Positions 59,597-64,000 of a stretch of 64,000 bases of DNA are shown piece after piece (within the stretch, counting starts at the first letter, position 1; every line of letters starts with the position of its first letter). The translations under genes and the position numbers were made by a program. Source of the DNA: Nonomuraea guangzhouensis (GTDB lineage: Bacteria; Actinomycetota; Actinomycetes; Streptosporangiales; Streptosporangiaceae); assembly GCF_019396345.1 (NCBI RefSeq), contig NZ_JAHKRM010000035.1, forward strand, positions 62,001 through 126,000, given 5' to 3'. The notes beneath the pieces were generated by a model, which saw only the letters and a list, made by a program, of their open reading frames with translations, searched no databases and was not told where the DNA came from.

Positions 59597-62269
59597 ATGC
59601 CGGACAGGTTGCGGATTCTCGACCTCACCGATGAGCTGGCCTTCCACGGGGCGCGGCTGCTGGTGGGCCTCGGGGCGGATGTCGTACGCGTCGAACGCTC
59701 GCCCGCCCCGGCACTGTCACGCGCGGAGACGCTGCACTGGCATGCGGGAAAACGGATCGTAGGCGTCCCGGAGAGCCCCGCCGCGCTCGACCGGCTCGTC
59801 GAACAGGCGGATGTGGTCATCGAGAGCGGCTCCCTCGACCAACTCCTCGGCGTACGCGCAGAAGCCGACGCGGCATCCAGCACGAAGGACGGCGCGGGAG
59901 ACCGCGCGGGAAACAGCGGGGGAGGCGGCGGCGGAAGCGGCGCAGGAGACAGCACGGCATCCAGCACGAAGGACGGCGCGGGAAACAGCGCGGGAAACAG
60001 CGCGCGAAACAGCGGCGGAGGCGGCGCGGGAGACGGCGCGGCATCCAGCGTGGAAGGCGGTGCGGTGTCGTCGCGCTGGCCTGGGGTTGTGCACGTCGTG
60101 GTCACCCCGTTCGGCACGACCGGCCCTCGGCGCGCGTGGCGAGCCGACGATCTTGTGGCCGCGGCCGCCGGTGGCATGGCCTGGCTGGGCGGGCAGCCCG
60201 GCCAGCCGCCCAAGCCGCCGCCCCGCGAGCAGGCCACCCAGCTCGCGGGGGCGCACGCGGCCATCGCGGCGCTGCTCGGCGTCATCGCCCGTGACCGCAC
60301 CGGGCGGGGGCAGCTCATCGACATCTCCGTTCAGGAAGCGGTGGCCGCCACGCTGGAGACGGCCGCCATCTCCTGGATCCACGCCGGCCGGTACCCGTCC
60401 CGTAATGGCGGGGTGTACGAGCACGTGGCGCACCGCGTCTTCCGTGCCGCGGACGGCCACGTCGCGGGCGGTTACTCCGGTAGTGACCGTATGTGGACTG
60501 ATCTGCTCGCCTGGATGGCGGAGTCAGGCGAGGCCGAGGACCTGACGGAGGAGAAGTGGTCCGACCCCGTCTTCCGCTGGCGGGGCCGGGCCCACGTGGA
60601 CGAGATCGTGGCCAGGTTCGCCGCGAAACGCTCCGCCGCGTTCATCGCCGCGGAAGGACGCGCCCGGGCGCTGCCCTGGGCGGAGGTCGCCACGGCCGAC
60701 CGCCTGCCCGCCAATCCCCAGCTCACCGAGCGTGCCTTCTTCACCCGCATCCTGGGCGAAGGGCTGCCGCGCGACGGCGTCATGGACGTGGGCTTCCCGT
60801 TCGCCGCCCCGGACCTGCCCCGTCCGGTACGCCTCAACGAGCCGCTTCCCGCCGATGCCGAGGCTCCCTGGCAGACCTCCCGCCCCCGAGGGCGCCAGGA
60901 GGGGATCAGTGATGGGTCTGGTGGGCGCTCGCTCGCCGGGATCCGGGAGGGGGCCAGCGACAGGGCCGGCGGACGTTCGCTTGCCGGGATTCGGGTCCTG
61001 GACCTGACCTGGGTGCTCGCGGGCCCGTACGCGACCAAGACGCTGGCCGAGCACGGCGCGGACATCATCAAGATCGAATCCCGGCATCGGCAGGATCCCA
61101 CGCGCTTCGCCCCGTCGATGCGGCTGCGCCCCGAAGCGGGGTTCGACGACAGCGGCTACTTCATCAACTTCAACCGCGGAAAGCGCGGCGTGGCGCTCAA
61201 CCTGCGTACCGAGCCCGGTCGTGAGGCGCTGCGGCGGCTCGTCGCCGAATGCGACGTGGTTATCGAGAACTTCAGTCCCGGCGTGCTCGACAGGTGGGGA
61301 CTGTCCTACGACCGGATGGCGGAGCTGAACCCCGGTGTCATCCTGGTGTCGATGGCCGGCGTGGGGCAGAGCGGGCCCTGGCGGGACGCGGTGACCTTCG
61401 CCGACACGCTCGCCGCCATGTCCGGGCTCACCAGCGAGACCGCCGATCCCGGCGAGGAACCGCAGGGGCTGACCTTCGGGCTGGGCGACATGGTGGCCGC
61501 CAACTCGGCCGTCCTGGCCGTCCTGGACATGATCGCGGCCGGTCGCGGGGGGCACGTGGACCTGTCCCAGCTGGAGTCGATGGCCGCGTCGATGGGGCCG
61601 GCCGTGCTCGAAGCTGAGCTCGGCGACCGCCGTACGGACTCCCGTACGGCGGCCCAGCCCAACCGGCACCCGCGGATGGTTCCGCACGGTGTGTACCCGA
61701 CCAGAGGCGACGATCGCTGGATCGCGCTGGCCGTACAGGGGGACGCGGAATGGCGGCGCCTCACCGAGCACGCCGGGCTGCGGGAGCCGACCTCCGCTGG
61801 ACTGCCGGTGTCGGCGTCCGCCGGGCTGGAGGAGTCGGTCTCCGCCGGTCTGCCGGAGTCGGCGTCTGCCGGTCTACCGGTGTCGGCGTCCGCTGGGCTG
61901 GAGGAGCGGCGCAGGCACGAGGACGCGATCGACGCCGCCCTGGCGGCCTGGTGCGCGGAGCGCGACGGTGAGTCTCTGGCGGCCGAGCTGCAAGGGCTGG
62001 GCATAGCCGCCGCCGTCGTCGCCACCGGCCGGGACCTGGTGGACGCCGACGAACACCTGGCCGCGCGCGACTTCTACCCGGTGCTGGAGCACCCGATCGC
62101 GGGGCCGGTCCGGCACGAGGGCATCGTGGTCCGCATGTCCGCCACCCCCGGAGCGCTCACGGCACCGGCCCCCCTGCTCGGCGAGCACACCGACGCGGTG
62201 CTGAAGGGTCTGCTCGGCATGGACGACGACGAGCTCTCCCGGCTACGCGAGGCCGGGGTTCTGGAATAG
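59597..62269 (+). CDS. Tandem (double) CaiB-type family III CoA-transferase with repeat insertions
   Basis: A protein of 890 residues containing two CaiB-like domains in one chain: an N-terminal copy (1-~420, 'HVVVTPFGTTGPRR', 'GRGQLIDISVQEAVAATLET') and a C-terminal copy (~465-890, 'VLDLTWVLAGPYATKTLAEH', 'GRGGHVDLSQLESMAAS', catalytic-type Asp in 'FGLGDMVAANSA'). The N-terminal copy lacks a matching clear Asp and may be structural. Three in-frame low-complexity repeats interrupt it (see repeats). It transfers CoA between carboxylic acids and lies between the CoA ligase and enoyl-CoA hydratase genes, forming a carnitine-like or branched-acid pathway. Confidence 0.9.
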   Translation: MPDRLRILDLTDELAFHGARLLVGLGADVVRVERSPAPALSRAETLHWHAGKRIVGVPESPAALDRLVEQADVVIESGSLDQLLGVRAEADAASSTKDGAGDRAGNSGGGGGGSGAGDSTASSTKDGAGNSAGNSARNSGGGGAGDGAASSVEGGAVSSRWPGVVHVVVTPFGTTGPRRAWRADDLVAAAAGGMAWLGGQPGQPPKPPPREQATQLAGAHAAIAALLGVIARDRTGRGQLIDISVQEAVAATLETAAISWIHAGRYPSRNGGVYEHVAHRVFRAADGHVAGGYSGSDRMWTDLLAWMAESGEAEDLTEEKWSDPVFRWRGRAHVDEIVARFAAKRSAAFIAAEGRARALPWAEVATADRLPANPQLTERAFFTRILGEGLPRDGVMDVGFPFAAPDLPRPVRLNEPLPADAEAPWQTSRPRGRQEGISDGSGGRSLAGIREGASDRAGGRSLAGIRVLDLTWVLAGPYATKTLAEHGADIIKIESRHRQDPTRFAPSMRLRPEAGFDDSGYFINFNRGKRGVALNLRTEPGREALRRLVAECDVVIENFSPGVLDRWGLSYDRMAELNPGVILVSMAGVGQSGPWRDAVTFADTLAAMSGLTSETADPGEEPQGLTFGLGDMVAANSAVLAVLDMIAAGRGGHVDLSQLESMAASMGPAVLEAELGDRRTDSRTAAQPNRHPRMVPHGVYPTRGDDRWIALAVQGDAEWRRLTEHAGLREPTSAGLPVSASAGLEESVSAGLPESASAGLPVSASAGLEERRRHEDAIDAALAAWCAERDGESLAAELQGLGIAAAVVATGRDLVDADEHLAARDFYPVLEHPIAGPVRHEGIVVRMSATPGALTAPAPLLGEHTDAVLKGLLGMDDDELSRLREAGVLE
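59873..60066 (+). repeat. 84-bp tandem repeat (~2.3 copies) in the CoA-transferase gene
   Basis: GCATCCAGCACGAAGGACGG begins at 59873 and 59957, and a diverged GCATCCAGCGTGGAAGGCGG at 60041, an exact 84-bp (28-codon) period. It encodes a Ser/Gly/Ala/Asn-rich segment. Confidence 0.88.
60920..60994 (+). repeat. 48-bp duplication at the junction of the two CaiB domains
   Basis: GGRSLAGIR is encoded at 60920 and again at 60968, a 16-codon period, right before the second domain's 'VLDLTWVLAGP'. It looks like a duplicated domain start. Confidence 0.8.
61793..61912 (+). repeat. 5 x 24-bp in-frame repeat near the end of the CoA-transferase gene
   Basis: Five 8-codon units: SAGLPVSA, SAGLEESV, SAGLPESA, SAGLPVSA, SAGLEERR. 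Third repeat tract in the same gene, and a fourth in the operon. Confidence 0.9.
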
Positions 62270-62278
62270 GGAGTGCAG

Positions 62279-63046
62279 ATGAACGTGCTGGACGTGCGGC
62301 GCGACGGGGGCACGGCGACGATCGTCATCAACCGCCCGCCCGCCAACGCGGTCGACCCCGCGATGATCGAGGAGTTCCTGGCGCTGCTCCCCGAGCTGGC
62401 CAAGGACGTCACGGTCCGCTGCCTGGTCATCCGTGGAACCGGCCGCTTCTTCGTGGCGGGGGCGGACATCGCTGTGATGCGTGACCTTTCGACCGCCAAC
62501 CACGTGAAGATGCGCCGCTGGATCGACGTACAGCGGCTGCTCGAACTGGCGCCCAAGCCGGTGATCGCGGCGATGAACGGTCACGCCCTGGGTGGCGGCG
62601 CCGAGCTGTCCCTGGCCTGTGACCTGCGCATCCTGGCGGCCTCGGCGACGATCGGCTTCCCCGAGATGAACCTGGGCCTGTTCCCGGGAGCGGGCGGCAG
62701 CCAGCGACTGCCGCGCCTGCTCGGCCCGCACCGCGCCAAGCGCCTGATGATCGACGGCGCCCGCCTGACGGCGACCGAAGCGCTCGATCTGGGGCTGGTC
62801 GACGTGGTGGCGGACGATGAGGACTTCGACCGCGTGGTGGCCAAGCACGCCGAGAGCCTGGCGGCCAAGCCGACCGGGACCATCGGCCTGCTCAAGCAGA
62901 TCGTGGACGCCGGGTACGGCCTGCCGATCGAAGAGGCGCTGGAAATGGAGCGCCAGGCCGTCATGGAGCTGATCCACACCGACGACGCCGCCGAAGGGCT
63001 CCAGGCGTTCCTGGACAAGCGCGAGCCACGATTCACCGGCCGCTGA
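62279..63046 (+). CDS. Enoyl-CoA hydratase/isomerase
   Basis: A protein of 255 residues (ATG 62279 after GGGAG). Crotonase fold: 'FFVAGADIAVMRDLSTANH', oxyanion 'AAMNGHALGGGAELSLACDL' and 'GFPEMNLGLFPGAGGSQRLP' with the catalytic Glu region. It hydrates or isomerises an unsaturated acyl-CoA. Nine bases after the double CoA-transferase gene, it completes the CoA operon; a bidirectional terminator follows. Confidence 0.93.
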   Translation: MNVLDVRRDGGTATIVINRPPANAVDPAMIEEFLALLPELAKDVTVRCLVIRGTGRFFVAGADIAVMRDLSTANHVKMRRWIDVQRLLELAPKPVIAAMNGHALGGGAELSLACDLRILAASATIGFPEMNLGLFPGAGGSQRLPRLLGPHRAKRLMIDGARLTATEALDLGLVDVVADDEDFDRVVAKHAESLAAKPTGTIGLLKQIVDAGYGLPIEEALEMERQAVMELIHTDDAAEGLQAFLDKREPRFTGR

Positions 63047-63083
63047 GAACCGCTGAGGACAGCTGAGAACAACGGAGAACAAT

Positions 63084-63110
63084 GGAGGTCCGGCGGACAG
63101 CCGGACCTCC
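63084..63110. terminator. Bidirectional terminator
   Basis: GGAGGTCCGGC / GCCGGACCTCC, 11-bp perfect stem around GGACA, between convergent hydratase and ferredoxin genes. Confidence 0.8.
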
Positions 63111-63118
63111 GCCGGACC

Positions 63119-63460
63119 TCAGCCGCTGTAGCCAGTGACCAGCGAGGTGTCGGCGTTGAGGTCGCCCACCTTGCGGGCGCCTCCCGGGTTGCCCAGCGGC
63201 TCGTCACGTCCGGCCAGCACCTCGGTGAAGAAGGCCTTGGAGTCCTGGAGGAAGAGCGTGCGCGTCTCGTCGCCGCGCGCCGTCCGATCGACGAAGATCG
63301 CCTCGACCGGGCACTCCGGTTCGCAGGCCCCGCAGTCGATGCACTCGGCGGTGTTGATGTAGCTCTTGCGGTCGCCGACGTAGATGCAGTCGACGGGACA
63401 TACGTCCACGCACGCGCGATCGTTGACGTCGATGCAGGCGGGGCCGATGACGTAGCTCAT
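63119..63460 (-). CDS. fdxA: Ferredoxin (7Fe/4Fe-4S, FdxA-like)
   Basis: A protein of 113 residues. Two cluster-binding segments: 'CIDVNDRACVDVCPVDC' (3Fe/4Fe type) and 'CIDCGACEPECPVEAI' (Cys-x2-Cys-x2-Cys-x3-Cys-Pro). The C-terminal extension is typical of actinobacterial FdxA. It carries electrons between the reductase encoded 30 bases upstream and acceptor enzymes such as P450s or oxidoreductases. AGGAGA precedes the ATG. Confidence 0.93.
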   Translation of the reverse strand: MSYVIGPACIDVNDRACVDVCPVDCIYVGDRKSYINTAECIDCGACEPECPVEAIFVDRTARGDETRTLFLQDSKAFFTEVLAGRDEPLGNPGGARKVGDLNADTSLVTGYSG

Positions 63461-63490
63461 GGATCTTCTCCTGTCAGCTGGGGTACGGGG

Positions 63491-64000
63491 TCAGGCGGTG
63501 TCCGTGGAGTGCCCGGGGAAGAGGGCCAGTTCGGGGTCCAGTTCGACGGCGGCGTTGTTCACGGCGGTCGCCACCTCGCCGAACCCCACCGACATCAGGC
63601 GGACCTTGCCCTCGTGGTCGGCGAGGTCGCCCGCCGCGTACACGCGGGGCAGGTTGGTGCGCATGCGCCGGTTCACCAGGACGGACCTGCCGCGCAGTTC
63701 CAGGCCCCAGTCCGCGAGCGGGCCGAGGTCGCTGATGAAGCCGAGGGCCGCGATGACGGACTCCGCGGGCAGCGCCCGGTCCGCTTCGCCGCGCGTACGA
63801 AGATGCGCCTTCTCCACCCGCTCGCCACCGGACAGCGAGACCACCTGGCTGTCGACGACGATGCGGACCCCGGCCACCCGGGCGGCCTCGACCCCGGCGG
63901 CGTGCGCGCGGAACGCGGCCCGGCGATGCACCAGGGTGACCGACCTGGCCAGCGGCGCCAGCGCCAGCGACCAGTCGACCGCGCTGTCCCCGCCACCCAC
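63491..64000 (-). CDS. Ferredoxin-NAD(P)+ reductase (TrxB-like flavoprotein), N-terminal part outside window
   Basis: The last 169 residues are visible; the gene continues off the right edge. 'VGGGDSAVDWSLALAPLARS' is the NAD(P)H-binding loop, with 'VTLVHRRAAFRAH' following. The C-terminal 'NLPRVYAAGDLADHEGKVRL' is the second FAD contact. No Cys-x-x-Cys redox pair is seen in the visible part, so it is more like the YumC-type ferredoxin reductase than a thioredoxin reductase. Same-strand ferredoxin 30 bases downstream supports an electron-transfer pair. Confidence 0.88.
   Translation of the reverse strand: MGGGDSAVDWSLALAPLARSVTLVHRRAAFRAHAAGVEAARVAGVRIVVDSQVVSLSGGERVEKAHLRTRGEADRALPAESVIAALGFISDLGPLADWGLELRGRSVLVNRRMRTNLPRVYAAGDLADHEGKVRLMSVGFGEVATAVNNAAVELDPELALFPGHSTDTA

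Noticed and set aside
1..64000. tRNA, rRNA, CRISPR, IS elements, attachment sites, replication origin
   Set aside because: None recognised on reading both strands; no transposase or integrase gene and no tRNA-like cloverleaf noticed.

Overview
This is a 64 kb stretch of high-GC chromosome from a filamentous actinomycete. The evidence is the strongly G/C third codon positions, GTG/TTG starts, a SARP regulator, a Ser/Thr protein kinase, an F420-type oxidoreductase, type VII-secretion-like toxin genes, many TetR regulators and several likely leaderless promoters. A Streptosporangiales-type host (Nonomuraea-like) fits, but that is inference. No tRNA, rRNA, IS element or CRISPR array was seen. Both ends cut genes: a TPR protein on the left and a ferredoxin reductase on the right.

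Region by region. 1-9.3 kb: TPR protein, flavin reductase and LuxR regulator, then three secreted proteins (a YD-repeat/phospholipase A2 fusion, a subtilase with two C-terminal 103-residue repeats, an unknown Cys-rich protein) and an MFS exporter. 9.3-16.7 kb: a serine hydrolase, a transmembrane Ser/Thr kinase fused to a sugar-binding-protein-like sensor, a TetR/NmrA divergent pair with two matching 19-bp operators, and an unexplained two-gene unit (two-TM protein plus cupin-like protein). 16.7-32.7 kb: the centrepiece, a SARP gene divergent from a tightly coupled 12-gene biosynthetic operon. 32.8-35.5 kb: ECF sigma factor with a membrane partner, a small secreted protein, a TetR gene and a divergent 59-residue microprotein sharing a perfect palindrome. 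35.6-44.5 kb: a small ESX-like protein, a 1388-residue polymorphic-toxin-like protein, a second large subtilase and a TrmB/LuxR-like regulator. 44.6-57.3 kb: polygalacturonase, SnoaL/cupin proteins, FAD hydroxylase, TetR, tautomerase, a second ECF sigma pair, an alpha/beta hydrolase, an LLM oxidoreductase/TetR regulon with three identical-arm operators, DUF1707, HTH-MarR, DUF418 and DUF4097 proteins. 57.7-63.0 kb: a CoA-ligase, double CaiB CoA-transferase and enoyl-CoA hydratase operon whose first two enzymes carry in-frame repeat expansions. 63.1-64 kb: ferredoxin and ferredoxin reductase.

The biosynthetic operon (19.26-32.72 kb) combines a lysine-2,3-aminomutase-type radical SAM enzyme, a stand-alone adenylation domain and carrier protein, a flavin amine oxidase, an acyl-CoA-ligase-like enzyme, an ATP-grasp ligase, two PaaK-like short adenylating enzymes, an SDR, a hotdog thioesterase, an MFS exporter and a NarK-type nitrate/nitrite porter. 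There is no condensation domain and no PKS. Ten of its eleven gene junctions overlap or lie within 10 bases. The aminomutase keeps both aspartates that hold the lysine side chain, so a beta-lysine-containing, ATP-grasp-assembled small molecule is the most economical reading. I do not recognise this gene set as a described pathway.
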